From assembly GCF_035046505.1 (NCBI RefSeq), contig NC_089830.1, forward strand, positions 5,942,315-6,006,314: DNA of 64,000 nucleotides, in the 5' to 3' direction. Position 1 is the first letter of the stretch. Each line of letters begins with the position of its first letter. Of the stretch, positions 43,344 to 54,488 are shown piece after piece. The notes beneath the pieces were generated by a model that did no database searches, was not told where the DNA came from, and worked only from the letters and a program-made list of their open reading frames with translations. Both the position numbers and the translations under genes were made by a program. The DNA is from Tiliqua scincoides. Lineage: Eukaryota; Chordata; Lepidosauria; Squamata; Scincidae.

Positions 43344-44440
43344 TGAGTGAATAAGTGAACGCATAGGTTTGTTCATTCAACCTCTCCAGCCCTTAGAACA
43401 CCCTCTGGACACAACCAGAGCACAGCTCTGGTCATGTTTGGTCGAGTGGACCAGAAGCTTTCAGGGGACAAGAAGCTGGCCACAGGCCAGATAGAAGCAC
43501 ACTGTGGGCCGCATCTGGCCCCCTGGTCAGGGTTTGGAGACCCCTAGGCTAGAGTATCAGAGGTGCTCTAGCCCACCACTCTCCTTTCCTTCCTCTTCCA
43601 CCCAGTCCCCCTCTTCCTTTTGGAATCCAGAGAGCAAGATGAGGAGGACACCAATTCACTGCCTGAGGCAACCATCTCAGTCGGCCTCATGGATGGGACT
43701 GCTCTGCTTACAGTGTAGTTGTGGAGCAGGATGGAACAAGTACTTCCACAACAATGATGTGCAAATAGAAGACTCAACACAGCAGCAAACATGCTTTTTA
43801 TCTTGAGCCAAGTATTATTTATTATGACGCATCTATCACTGCAGGCCTTTTCAGTACTCTGTGTTTCATTTCATATTGTTCCTCATCAGCTTCTGTTGTG
43901 AACGATTGTTATGATGCCTCTAATTTGGCTCTGTCCAAGGACAACCTTCACTTCTTCCCCCGCGTGTCACTGTCTCTCTTGGATATATTCAGAACATCCT
44001 GATTCTCTCTCTGTTTCACTCCCTCGATCTATTTCTGGGTCAAGATAACATTATTTATTGAGGTTACTCAGACATGGTGGGAATTAGGTAGTTAAAAAAA
44101 CAACACGCAACTATCTCAGCTGGTATGATTCAACAAAACGGGTGGTTTTCACACTATTTCTGAGAACCTTAAACTTCCTCAAAAGCTTGTCGAGGGTTAT
44201 AGGTATTAACTGATCTTCTCAGTGAGGAACCCCTGATAAACTTTTGAGGAACTTCAGGGCTCCCAGGATCAGCATAAAAACCACTAGTTTAGTTGAGCAA
44301 TTCTCACCACAGCTGTTTATCTCCTGCAGTGCACAGCCATTTTGAAAGTTTTGGCTGGGCTGAGCACATTTTTATGACCCAAGACTACTTGGACACTGTG
44401 CTGATGCCAAACAGACACCAAAATGCTCAGGTCTTTTTGA
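43344..44440. other. No gene recognised
   Basis: Holds a GGGCTAGAGC-family arm at 43,545-43,650 (AGGTGCTCTAGCCCACCACTC) and otherwise unremarkable AT-rich sequence. Confidence 0.4.
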
Positions 44441-44445
44441 ATAAC

Positions 44446-44625
44446 ACTTAGCACCTGCATAATGCTTCCTGAGTGTGTCACATGTATTGTCCTAATACGA
44501 TCCTTACAACAACCCTGAACATTATTATTATGCCCATATTGCAGATGTAGAGAACTGAGGCTGAGTGGCTTGCTTGAGGTCACCTACTGAGAACTCATGG
44601 CAGAGGCAGGATTTGAATCACGGCA
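44446..44625 (-). repeat. MIR SINE
   Basis: Top strand has CACATGTATTGTCCTAATACGATCCTTACAACAACCCTGAAC, ATTATTATGCCCATATTGCAGATG, GAACTGAGGCTGAGTGGC, TTGAGGTCACC and GCAGGATTTGAATCACGGC in that order, which is the full inverted MIR consensus plan. Best MIR copy in the window. Confidence 0.8.
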
Positions 44626-45329
44626 GCCCCAAGTCACACAGTAAGTTGACACTATCACAAGAAAATTAATAAGCAAAGCTCTCAGATATGTTAACAATAA
44701 GTCCATTATCCTCAAGACAAACTGTGGGGAGGTGAGACACAGACAGAAAATTGTATGACTGTACCCCATGTGCCCCTTTTACTTTTAAATGTCCTCTTCC
44801 ACCTCTTGGCTTTGCACATGCTTGTGTGAGACCCACACTTAAGAGAAAAGCCTATCCATGCTGTGTGTTTAGTCTGGATCATGCTGTAGTCCAGAACTCT
44901 CTAGGTATGGGTGATGATGTCTGTTGAGAATTTCAGGTTCCTTTCCAGCCCTGCCACGTTTCCACTTAAAGATACCAGGAGTTAAACTTGGGCCCTGATG
45001 CATAAAGCACACAAGCTCTCTCAAAGAGCAAACGGCCCTTCCTGCTGCTGACGGTATGGGTGATGAGAATCAGGATGTGGCTCAGAGGCAGGTGACACTG
45101 CTGAGTTGGACATGAGTCAGCACCGGGCAGGGCTTGGCACCCAGGTGACAGAGACCCAGCTAAATACAAGAGAGCAAATACTTGTCGGGAGGCCATGCTG
45201 GTGATGCAACTGAATGCAACGCACAGTTAAGGCAGAAGGCAATCGAGGAGGGGTGCACAAGGCCCAAGTGACACGTGATGTACAAGATCTAGGTTCAAGG
45301 CTCCCAATAATTCTTTTTACCTGAAAGCA

Positions 45330-45880
45330 GCCAGTGTCCACCAACCTCACAGTGCCTGAGATGTTTTGCCAGTCACTACCTCTTCTGCTTCTCCCTGGAT
45401 TAGAGAAGGAAGAGGGAATAGAGCAGGACATGCAGAGAGAGGAGAGTGGTGGGCTAGTGATTTTCAACCGGTGTGCCACAGCACATTGGTGTGTCACAAA
45501 AGGTCCACTGATGTGCCACGATTGGTTTGGAGTATAGCAGTTGTAAACCTCTTCCACATTCTCTGGTTCTGTTTCTAGGGCAACTCCCTGCCACCGGCAG
45601 AGGATGAGGGACAGTCAATTTGTTACTACAGACAGCTGCCCTAGAAATAGAGCCATGGAACCCAGAAGAGTCTCCCAGAAGCTGGAAGTGACATCATAAG
45701 AGGCGAAGACCATAGAGAAGGCCATAGAGGTCAGTGTGCTGTGAGATGAAAAACAGTGAAAATGGCTGGGCTAGAACATCTCTGACACTTCAGCCTGCCA
45801 CTTTCCTGTCCTTTACACTTCCTTTTCCTCTCCATTTCCCTTGTCCTTTTCTAATCCTGGGAGCAGCTGTGCCACCAGGT
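45330..45880. repeat. GGGCTAGAGC fold-back element split at its centre by a hAT MITE
   Basis: Left arm 45,340-45,457 ends AGAGGAGAGTGGTGGGCTAG; right arm from 45,767 reads GGGCTAGAACATC...GCCACTTTCCTGTCC...ACACTTCCTTTTCC. Between them lies a 310-bp short hAT element (45,457-45,766) starting TGATTTTCAACCGGTGTGCC and ending GTGAAAATGGCTG. GGGCTAG on both sides is the remaining target duplication. Confidence 0.7.
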
Positions 45881-46376
45881 GGGGGAGACATTCAGTGCAC
45901 TGCCCCCAGTTCTAGGAGATATTGGATTGGCTCTGCTCTCACATTTTTAAAAAAAAGAAAAGTAGCTGAAGGTGAACTGGATGGAGATAACAGCACTAGG
46001 GAATGGGTGTTGTTAACTCTTGACTGCCTGTTTTCAGTGCTGCTTTGGGGGGGCTTCTCAGCTTTCAAAGGAACATTCTCAGAAGACGCCCAGTTGTGCC
46101 GTGTAGCACACAAGACAGAACTTGCCTGGGACACTTCAAAGAGGGGTATTGCCCGGGGAGCAGGAAACATGGTGGAGGATTTCGCAACCCAGTGATTCAG
46201 CTGCTGCTTCAGTCTGGTTTCAGGGAAGGAAGGTGGCTGGAGGCGTAGGGTGAATCATGAACCAGTCACGGAATGGGAGTGCTGGACATCAGCCAGCCAG
46301 CCAGCCATCCTTAGTCAGGGTAAAGCAGGCCACCCCTGGCGGCAGAGATCAGGAACAACAAATTGCCAATTATCCT

Positions 46377-46398
46377 CATTCATTCATTCATTCATTCA
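46377..46398. repeat. (CATT)n microsatellite
   Basis: Five to six uninterrupted CATT units. Short TTTA runs occur likewise at about 41,659-41,681. Confidence 0.9.
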
Positions 46399-46544
46399 TG
46401 TATTTCTCATTGGTTTACATAGGCAGGCTGACCATAAATTCCATTTTTCCCCCCCAAAAGGGGTTTTTGCAAGTGTGCAAGTTTTTCATAGTGCATCATC
46501 GTCCTGGCTGCACAGCTCTTGCCTTATTGAGGTTCTTATTTTTA

Positions 46545-46800
46545 TTGATTATGTTTCAATCCCACCTTTTCTCAAAGAGCTCAGGGCAGCAGACATATCA
46601 CATCATTCCCTTTTGTCTTCACAACAAGCCTGAGAGGTAGGTTAGGCCAAGATAGTGTGACCTTCCCCCCCCCACACACACACACCTCCACAGCTGCCTT
46701 TTAGGCAAGCGTAGAGATGCCATTGGGTCCTCTAGTCTGGGTCACTATGGGTTCCTGAGCCTGGATCTCCTCAGACCCACTCTAACCACCACAAGTATTT
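46545..46800 (-). repeat. MIR-like SINE
   Basis: TTTCAATCCCACCTTTTCTCAAAGAGCTCAGGGC, then TCTTCACAACAAGCCTGAGAGGTAGGTTAGGCC, as in the copies at 5,755 and 16,860. The tRNA-like right part is interrupted by a C/CA-rich run. Confidence 0.55.
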
Positions 46801-46917
46801 TCACTATCATGGTGGTGGGCATTTGAATTGTCTGCCCCATGTGCTAAAATGGCTTGAGCCACCTCCAAATTCAGCTTTTGGGCATGAGATTCTTCTTTGC
46901 CATGAGAGGCAAAGAAC

Positions 46918-47345
46918 TTAAGGAGAGCCCTGCTGAATCAGGCCAAGGGTCTATCCAGTCTAGCTCCCTGTATTTTACAGTGGCCCACGAGATGCCTCAG
47001 AGACCAATCCTATCCACACTTTCCAGGGAGTAAGTCCTATTGAATGCAGTGGGACTTACTTCTGAGTAGACAAACATAGGACTGTGCTCCCAGGGAGCAC
47101 TCAAGACAAGATACCTGGATCCTGTTGCCACCCCTTGCAACTTGTATTCAGAGAACAGTTACCTTGAAAACCTGGAGGTTGCATATACTCTTCATGACCT
47201 GTGCTGGACTTTACCTCCATAAATCTGCCCAATTCCCATTTAAAGGCATCTAGGTCAGGTACCATCACCACATCCTGTGGCAAGGAGTTCCACAGATTAA
47301 TTACTCACTGTGTAAAGAAAACTTCCCCATTACAGTCCCTTAGAT
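46918..47345 (-). mobile_element. CR1 LINE 3' end with an internal insertion
   Basis: AGAGCCCTGCTGAATCAGGCC...CTCCCTGTATTTTACAGTGGCCCACGAGATGCCTCA is followed at about 46,993-47,098 by a fold-back repeat (CAATCCTATCCACACTTTCCAGGGAGTAAG...ACTTCTGAGTAGACA), after which GGGAGCACTCAAGACAAG...GGCAAGGAGTTCCACAG resumes the inverted CR1. Confidence 0.8.
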
Positions 47346-47349
47346 ATTT

Positions 47350-48065
47350 ATAACTAGGTATCAATTCTTTAAAAAAAATTTCTCAGATGCCAACATAGCA
47401 ACTTAGCTGTGTAAACCCAATGAAAAATGAGAGAACCATCTTGCATTTTGTTAAAATAAACCTGTTTGACATATTGGCTCATACTATACAGCCCTATGGT
47501 TTGATGGAGAAGCATCTCCCCCAGCAGATGGCAGTATAGCACACCAATAGATAAATGGTTGAAGTGTTTGCAAACAGTATTACAGGTTGGTTCTCGGGGA
47601 TTGTTCCTGGATCTCCGCAGATAATTACCTGGTCCACAGGTGTACACATTTGGTCCTTGTTGTGTATATGCAACGTTGAGCAGAAATGGCTTAAATCCAC
47701 AGGGCATGGGGATCAAAGGAGCTCCAGACATGGTCGGAAATGACTTCTGGTTGTGTCCAGAGGTGTTTTGAGGCATGGGGAGGCAATAACCCCAATTTCA
47801 CATACACCCCTACTAACTGAGCAAAGTGGCACCTTTTAAAGTGGTCTCCTCTTACATTTCACAGGGGGAGAGTGACTGGTGTCACAGGGTGTCTTTTCCA
47901 GTGGCTGCTGCTGGTGTCTCGTCTGTATTTATTTTTTAAGATTGTGAACCCTTTGGGAACAGGAAACCATTTATTGATTTATTTTACTATGCAAACCACT
48001 TTGTGAACTATTTATTGTTGAAAAGCAATATATAAATATTCTTAATAACAACAATAATATACTCT
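47350..48065. other. No gene recognised
   Basis: A Tigger-like start TACAGGTTGGTTCTCGGGGATTGTTCC sits at about 47,581, with an unclear right end. The remainder is unassigned. A 135-codon minus frame at 47,369-47,776 has no family similarity. Confidence 0.35.
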
Positions 48066-48069
48066 GATA

Positions 48070-49000
48070 GGGTCTGAGCTGTTATTGATGAATAAGGAAA
48101 AAATATTGGGGTCATGATGGAGAGTTAATGTTATATTGCCCCTGTATAAATCTTTGGCACTGCCTCATTTGGAATAATATGTCCAGCAAGGATGTGGGAT
48201 CATTATCACCTGACCCTGGCCACGCACTCAAAAAAAGGACATGAAAAGTCAGGTCTGGAAGTGTTCTGAAAGCCTGAGAGGTTGCACATGATAAACTGGA
48301 AGTTTCTTACAAAGGCCGGAGAGGCCGTGCACAGCCTCTCTGACCCCCAGAAGCCTCCAAAAGGCCTTAGAAACGCTTTCTGAAAGCATTAGAAGGACTT
48401 CTGAGGGCCTGAGAGGCCGGACACAATGGAAGGGGTCGTGTCCAGGGGTGACTAAGAAGTGACACCACTTTTCGGTCACAAGGCACCATGAAGTAATGCG
48501 TCTCACCAGCACAAGAAGTCTTGGCTCATCCCTGGTGTCTGGTCCTGGTTGTCGCATCTCAAGAAGGATATCTTACAGCTGGAAAAGGTGTAAAAGAAGG
48601 CAACCAAAATAATAAGAGGGCTGGAGTATCTTCCTTCCAAGGAAAAGGTCAATTTTTGAGGCTTTTAGCTTGGGAAAAAGGTGAATAAAGGGGACACACC
48701 ACCATTCAAATGCATAAAGTTCTGCAGAGAGGGTGAACAGAGAAGTTTTTCTCTTTCACACACACAAATCGAGAACGAGGGACAGCGAATAAATCTGATT
48801 AGTGGGAAATTAGAGGGCAGACTCAAGAAGTTCCTTCTTCAAATAGCACATCATTAGTCTATGGAATTCACTGTCACAAGATATGGTGATGGCCATTCTC
48901 TTGAATGGCAACAGATCAGACTCTCACAAAGCAGAAGTTCAGGAATAGTAGGGTTTGAAATAAAGGGAGGGTCATTAGAGCTTATGGAAATGAGGAAATG
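48070..49000 (+). mobile_element. CR1-type LINE 3' half, interrupted
   Basis: Sense CR1 wording GCCCCTGTATAAATCTTTGGCACTGCCTCATTTGGAATA, then after a ~330-bp insertion (48,195-48,530, rich in GGCCTGAGAGG words like the 303-417 hairpin) TCTCAAGAAGGATATCTTACAGCTGG...AGAAGTTCCTTCTTC...CTATGGAATTCACTGTCACAAGATATGGTGATGGCC. Confidence 0.75.
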
Positions 49001-49429
49001 CCCAAGTTCATGGGCCACATGGGGGTACATAATGTGTTACTGTGTGATGGATCCAATTTCCAGTTTTGCACCCCATATTTTGATCCAGAGGGATTCCTGT
49101 CCTTACTAGACACAAGTACAATTACATACATGGCAGCATCACAACAGTTTACAACAAGGTCTCAGCAAAGGAAGACAACAAAGTCACTGCGAGGGACGGG
49201 CACTGCTGAGCTGACACATCTCCTGCGCAAGCCAAAAACACTCAGAAGGGCTTCCCTGTCTTGGCTTGCATGATAAAACGCTTTGGTTATTGTAGTCAGG
49301 AGGAGAAGAGAAGTCAGTGTTTCCCAAACATTTTAGCATCAGGACCCACTTTTTTAAACACTCTGAGTTTAAACACTCTATAAATAAATATATTAAATAT
49401 ATTTATTCATATATAAAATAAATTAAGAA

Positions 49430-50275
49430 GAGCCCCACTGGATCAGGCCAAGGGCCCATCTAGTCCAGCTTCCTGTAACTCACAGTGGCCCACCAAATGC
49501 CCCAGGGAGCACACAAGACAACAGACACAACCTGTGTCCTGGTGCCCTCCCCTGCATCTGGCAATCTACCTTGCACATACCTACCATGACTTGTAACCCG
49601 TAATTAACTTTTCCTCCAGAAATTTGTCCAATCCCCAGAGAGCACACAAGACAACAGACACAACCTGCATCCTGGTGCCCTCCCCTGCATCTGGCAATCT
49701 ACCTTGCACATACCTACCATGACTTGTAACCCGTAATTAACTTTTCCTCCAGAAATTTGTCCAATCCCCAGGGAGCACACAAGACAACAGACACAACCTG
49801 CGTCCTGGTGCCCTCCCCTGCATCTGGCAATCTACCTTGCACATACCTACCATGACTTGTAACCCGTAATTAACTTTTCCTCCAGAAATTTGTCCAATCA
49901 CCGGGGAGCACACAAGACAACAGACACAACCTGCGTCCTGGTGCCCTCCCCTGCATCTGGCAATCTACCTTGCACATACCTACCATGACTTGTAACCCGT
50001 AATTAACTTTTCCTCCAGAAATTTGTCCAATCCCCAGGGAGCACACAAGACAACAGACACAACCTGCATCCTGGTGCCCTCCCCTGCATCTGGCAAACTA
50101 CCTTGCACATACCTACCATGACTTGTAACCCGTAATTAACTTTTCCTCCAGAAATTTGTCCAATCCCCTCTTAAAGGCATCCAGGCAAGATGCCATCACT
50201 ACATCCTGTGGCAAGGAGTTCCACAAACTAATTACACGCTGGGTAAAGAAATATTTTCTTCTGTCTGCCTAACTC
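49430..50275 (-). mobile_element. CR1 LINE 3' end with fivefold internal amplification
   Basis: Starts AGAGCCCCACTGGATCAGGCC, continues GTCCAGCTTCCTGTAACTCAC and ends CAAGGAGTTCCACAAACTAATTACACGCTGGGTAAAGAAATATTTTC, an inverted CR1 3' end. The part at 49,507-50,171 is a tandem array. Confidence 0.9.
49507..50171. repeat. Five-copy tandem repeat, 133-bp unit
   Basis: GAGCACACAAGACAACAGAC recurs at 49,507, 49,640, 49,773, 49,906 and 50,039, exactly 133 bp apart. Copies differ at only a few bases (for example CATCCTGG, CGTCCTGG or TGTCCTGG). The unit is an ordinary piece of the CR1 3' end, so the array arose in place and recently. Confidence 0.97.
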
Positions 50276-50404
50276 TCCCAACACTCAACTTTCGTGGATT
50301 ATTTTCGTGGGAATTATTTATTTACAAGCAATAATAACTAGAAAAAAGACCCTCAAACTTTATCTCTCTATATTTACACATGCTGGTAAACTGCATCCTT
50401 ACCT

Positions 50405-50745
50405 AGGATGTCAGAGCTGAAAAGGAACTTGGAGGGCATCTAGTTAAACTCCCTGCTCACTGCGTGTAACTGCTACAGCATCCCTGAGAGGTGGCCATCC
50501 AGCCTGTGCTTGGAAGTTCCCCATAAGGGAGAGCCCAGGACGGCACAAGGCAGGCTGTTCCCATGCTGGGCAGCTCTTACAGTTACAAAACTCTTCCTCA
50601 CGTCTAGCCTAAATCTACTTCCCTGTAGTTTCGACCCACTGGTTCTAGTCCTGCTCTTGGGAGCTACTGAGCACAAATGCTCCCCTTCTTCTGTATGACG
50701 GCTGTCAGGATACTTGAAGACAGCTTATCACATCTCCCCGTAGAC
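50405..50745 (-). mobile_element. CR1/L3-type LINE fragment
   Basis: Top strand: GAGCTGAAAAGGAACTTGGAGGGCATCTAG, CAGCATCCCTGAGAGGTGGCC, CAGCTCTTACAGTTACAAAACTCTTCC, TAGTTTCGACCCACTGGTTC. This is the conserved inverted CR1 region found across amniotes. Confidence 0.75.
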
Positions 50746-50749
50746 TATT

Positions 50750-52440
50750 ATCAAGCAAGCTCTTGCTGTTCTGCAGAGGACGTGATTACAGACTCCTCAC
50801 CATCTTACAGTGCAATCCCATGCATGTCTACTCAAAAGCATGCTCCATTGAGTTCAAGGAGACCTACTTCAAGTTTCAGGTAAGGTGTATAAGGCTGCAA
50901 TCCTAGTTTCTTTGAACCTGCCAAGGATTCCTGGAGCACTGCTTACCTGGCAGGGCACAGAGAGGAACCGGGGAAAGCATTTCATTTCTTAGACTGCTGC
51001 AACTCAAGCTTTTCTGGAAACAGTCTAACCCTTTCGTCTTAAGTGCATGGGGAACTCTGCATGTACTCAGAGGCTTTCTTAATAATCATATACCCATGTT
51101 CCAAGATTAAGACTTGAAAATTAAAATGCTCCAATTAAATATTGTAGCGGCCTGTTGACAAAATCCCCCTTCGTTGTTCCTTCCCTGCCAAGCGTGAGAG
51201 ATCTCAGCCCGATGAACATCCAAAGCAAGAGTTCTTCAGCAGCTGCTTGCTGTTACTTATGACAAGGGCTGACTTGGGCGGTTGTTTCAGATAGTACATA
51301 GGTGGGACAGTGATTGCCAGCCTCTGTTTGCCCTCTTGCCTTCACTGCTCTTCCTCCTCCCAACCCCTGGAATCCAAAAGAGAGGATCAAAGCAAGGAGA
51401 AAGTGTGGAGGGGAAGAGAGCCATGGCTAGAACGTCAGTCACACATTGTTTAACAGGTTCAAATTAAAGAAGTGAAAGCCTGGATGAATGAAAAAACTGT
51501 TGTTTGAGGCCAATATAAAAAAGGCTTGGTGCCAGAGAGGCAGTCTTCTCTAAGAACAGAGAGGGTGTCACCCCTCAAATAATCTTTCCACGGTTACCAC
51601 TTGTCTTAACTCAGACAGCGAAAGTGCACATGGTCTCAGTGTTCTGGCAGGTTCATGGGGGAATAGGTTCATGGGGGAATAGGCAACCCCTTAGGTACTT
51701 GAGCCCTTAATTACCTTGTCCCGTCCTCTTAAAAAAAAAAAAGGCTTACAGGAATCTAACACCCTGATAAACAGCACCTACCTTTCTCCTTGATAGATAC
51801 ATACAAGTGCTTGTTGCATCTCTCATGCTAGGAGGTGTCCCCTCCACTGCATCCCTCAAGAGACACACCCGATGTGCTAACCTTCTCCATAGCCAAGCAT
51901 CCACTTCAGCAGAGGCAGTCAGTCTAGTCAAGCGTTCTGCTGAGGGCCAACCCATGATCTCCCATCCCAAGATGGCACCCAAATGCTACTCCCTGATATC
52001 TGGAGATGCACCAGCCACCACACTTTCACTAGCAGTTAATCCAGACTTAATTCTGCCATCCTCACTGAAGTGCAAGGGGGAATTCCAACGGTTTTGAACC
52101 GAGGGGTGCCGTTCCTTGTCTTAACCACACAAACAGTGCCATGGAAGGGAACAAGAAGTAAAAGGTCGTTTCCTATTCCCACTGGTTCCTTGTCTTTACT
52201 TCTGCCTTCCCCTCACCCAGCTAGAAATTGTGGCTTAACCCTAAATGCCTTGATGGGCATTCAGGATTGTAGTGGGTACTTTCCAAGACATGGAAGGTCC
52301 AGGGTTGAGACCTCTGATCATTTTCTAGAGAGCAGAGGGTGGCACAAGACAGTGATCTCAGTCTATGATGCAGACACTTGTTTCATGATCCTCTCTTGCC
52401 AAATGAGTTTCGCTGGTCTTTGAAAACATGACAGGCTCCA
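50750..52440. other. No gene recognised
   Basis: Contains a fold-back repeat copy near 50,808-50,875 (CAATCCCATGCATGTCTACTCA) and a GGGCTAGAGC arm at about 51,310-51,430. Otherwise no support for any gene. Confidence 0.4.
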
Positions 52441-52699
52441 ATGGGCTAGCCCAGGGGTCGGCAACCTTAAACACTCAAAGAGCCATTTGGACCCATTTTC
52501 CAGAGGAAAAAAAACTTCAGGAGCCACAAAACCCTTTTGACACCTAAAATGAAGATAACACTGCATATATAGTTTTTTTTTCACCTTTATGCTCTTATAG
52601 GTCCCATTTTTATAAAGTAGCCCCCTCTTGTAGCTTTTAGTTAGTTTTATCATACATTCTTGTCCTGTGTTTTCAGACACCTGGTCCTCTATGGTGTTT

Positions 52700-53274
52700 T
52701 GCCTGATTCCAAGGCCATTCTCTGCCTGGAGAATTATGCCCACTTTAAGCAAATTAGCTCCCCTTTCCCCCAACAAATGACCCTGGTTCTGCCCTGCAGT
52801 CCTGCTGGACCCCACCTCCAGGGTAGCTCGCCTGTTCAACCTGCAGAGGTCCTCTCGCCTGCCAGCAGCCTCCCACCACTACAGCAGACCCTGGATCGTC
52901 AGCAGGTCTTGGGCACAACAGCCACACTTCAAACTCCAGTGTCTCTAGCAGTCCCTTAGTCACAAAGTCAGTCAGAGCATCCAGGGCAGAGTCCAAAGTC
53001 AATAAGCCAAGTCACAGTCCAAGGTCAGATTCCAAAGTCAGTCAAATCAGTCAGAGTATCCAAGTCAAAGTACAAAGTCAATAAGCCAGGTCAGATTCCA
53101 AAGTCAACCTGCACTCCTTCTACAAACCCTTCCTGCCTCAGGTGCTCTTATATCCCTGAGGGCCCTATTGTGGCTGTGCAGCACACTCTGCTGGATGCCC
53201 AGGCCTTACCCTTAAAGGGGCCACTGCTGACACCACATCTACCTCCTCGCCAGATCTTCCTCGATTCCAATACA
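52700..53274 (-). mobile_element. LTR-like repeat, solo copy 1 (fossil)
   Basis: About 575 bp shared with 61,347-61,902 in opposite orientation. On its own strand it begins TGTATTGGAATCG, has a TATA-like GGGATATAAG about 130 bp in, and ends ...GGCA, so it has TG..CA borders and LTR-like length. No coding region or primer-binding site adjoins it, so it is a solo copy. Family uncertain (Ty3/Gypsy-like is a guess). It looks old, and lies within the hAT element. Confidence 0.45.
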
Positions 53275-53650
53275 AGTGGGGGGGGGAGCAGATCTCTATA
53301 CAGACCAGTGCAAAAACAGGTAGAAGGTGCGGGGGAGGGAAGATCTCTATATAGATATCACAGCAAGACCATTGCAAAACCCCTTGCACACAGAACCAAC
53401 AGATGGAAGTGGGGGGGGGGCAGATCTCCATACATACCAGTGCAAAAACAGGGGGAAAGGTAAGTCAGCCCCAGTAGAGTCAACGGGGCTTCATCTCAGG
53501 GATGCATGGACAGGAGTGCAGCCTGCGAGTGGCTCCTCTCCCTGTCTACTCAGAAGTCAGCCCCAGTAGAGTCAACGGGACTCACTCCCAGGGGAGTATA
53601 TATACACTGCATATATAGTTTGTGCTCCCCTCTTATAGGTCACAGTTATA
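53275..53650. repeat. Two short tandem arrays within the hAT element
   Basis: At 53,275-53,455 a GGGGGGGGGCAGATCTC(T/C)ATA and ACCAGTGCAAAAACAGG word pair recurs about every 55-120 bp. At 53,466 and 53,558 CAGCCCCAGTAGAGTCAACG recurs at exactly 92 bp, with CCTGTCTACTCAGAAGTCAG, the same unit as at 42,455-42,731. Confidence 0.8.
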
Positions 53651-54488
53651 TAATACACTTCCCTCTTCTAGGTCCCACTAAAAATCAGGTCCAGACCCAC
53701 AGTTGGAGAACAACTGTTTTAGATTGTGCACAGGTGAACTGCTTGTGAAGGATACTGTCATTCTTTACTGTCATTTACTTCTGTACTTCTGTAAATGCCT
53801 TTCCACACAATACTACCTCTGAACAAGACCACTTAGTACTACTTAACACTGTTCACAAAGGTGCTCCTGAACAAACAAGCTAAGAGTTCAAAACTGCATA
53901 AAATAAAAGGCATACTAACAGTGATTACTTCCCAACAATGAAATATGCTTTGATGCTACATATTCAGTATGTTACACATACAGTATACAAACATATACAG
54001 AATACCATCTGGTGCAGGGGTCTCCAAAACCCTTTCAAGTTTCCAAGTGAAGGAAATGGAGCAGTGAGCGTGTGAGTGAGTGACGGGGGAATGCTGAGTG
54101 GGCAGCTTGAAGGCTGTAATCCTGGACACACTTTCCTGGGATTAAGCACAATGGGACTTACTTTTGAGGAGACACGCACAGGAGGACTGAGTAGCTGCAC
54201 TCAATTGCTTGCTTTTGCGCTGCAGCTCGGGCAGGAGGGAACGGGCGGTGTGGGCTCTTTGGGCAGGAGCTGCTCCGCCAGCCCGTTCGCGCCCTCTCCT
54301 ATGGGGCGCAGCCGCAGGATGCGTGGGAGCTGCGCTAGTGTGCTCAGGCTGGCACGCTCAGGGCAGGTGCATTGCGGGAGGGGTGAGCCCCTCCCTCCCA
54401 CGGGTTGGCCCCGCACGGAGCCGCAGCAGAAGGCTGAAAGAACCGCTTGCAGCTCCAGAATGGCAAGTTGCCGACCCCAGGGCTAGCC

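Larger units (their letters stand above)
52452..54480. mobile_element. hAT element with exact palindromic 8-bp duplication, filled with nested repeats
   Basis: Left end CAGGGGTCGGCAACCTT; right end AAGTTGCCGACCCCAG, the inverse with one mismatch. GGCTAGCC flanks both sides (52,444-52,451 and 54,481-54,488). The subterminal words AAGAGCCATTTGG and GAGCCGCAGCAGAAGGCTGAAAGAACCGC are typical of Charlie-like hAT ends. Inside lie a duplicated ACTGCATATATAGTTT...CTCTTATAGGTC segment (52,560 and 53,608), an LTR-like insertion (52,700-53,274), a short C/G-rich tandem (53,275-53,450) and two 92-bp units (53,466-53,650). No transposase is recognised. Confidence 0.85.

Noticed and set aside
49507-50171. 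CRISPR-like regular array
   Set aside because: Unit and 'spacer' are both repeated, the unit is part of a CR1 3' end, and the DNA is eukaryotic.
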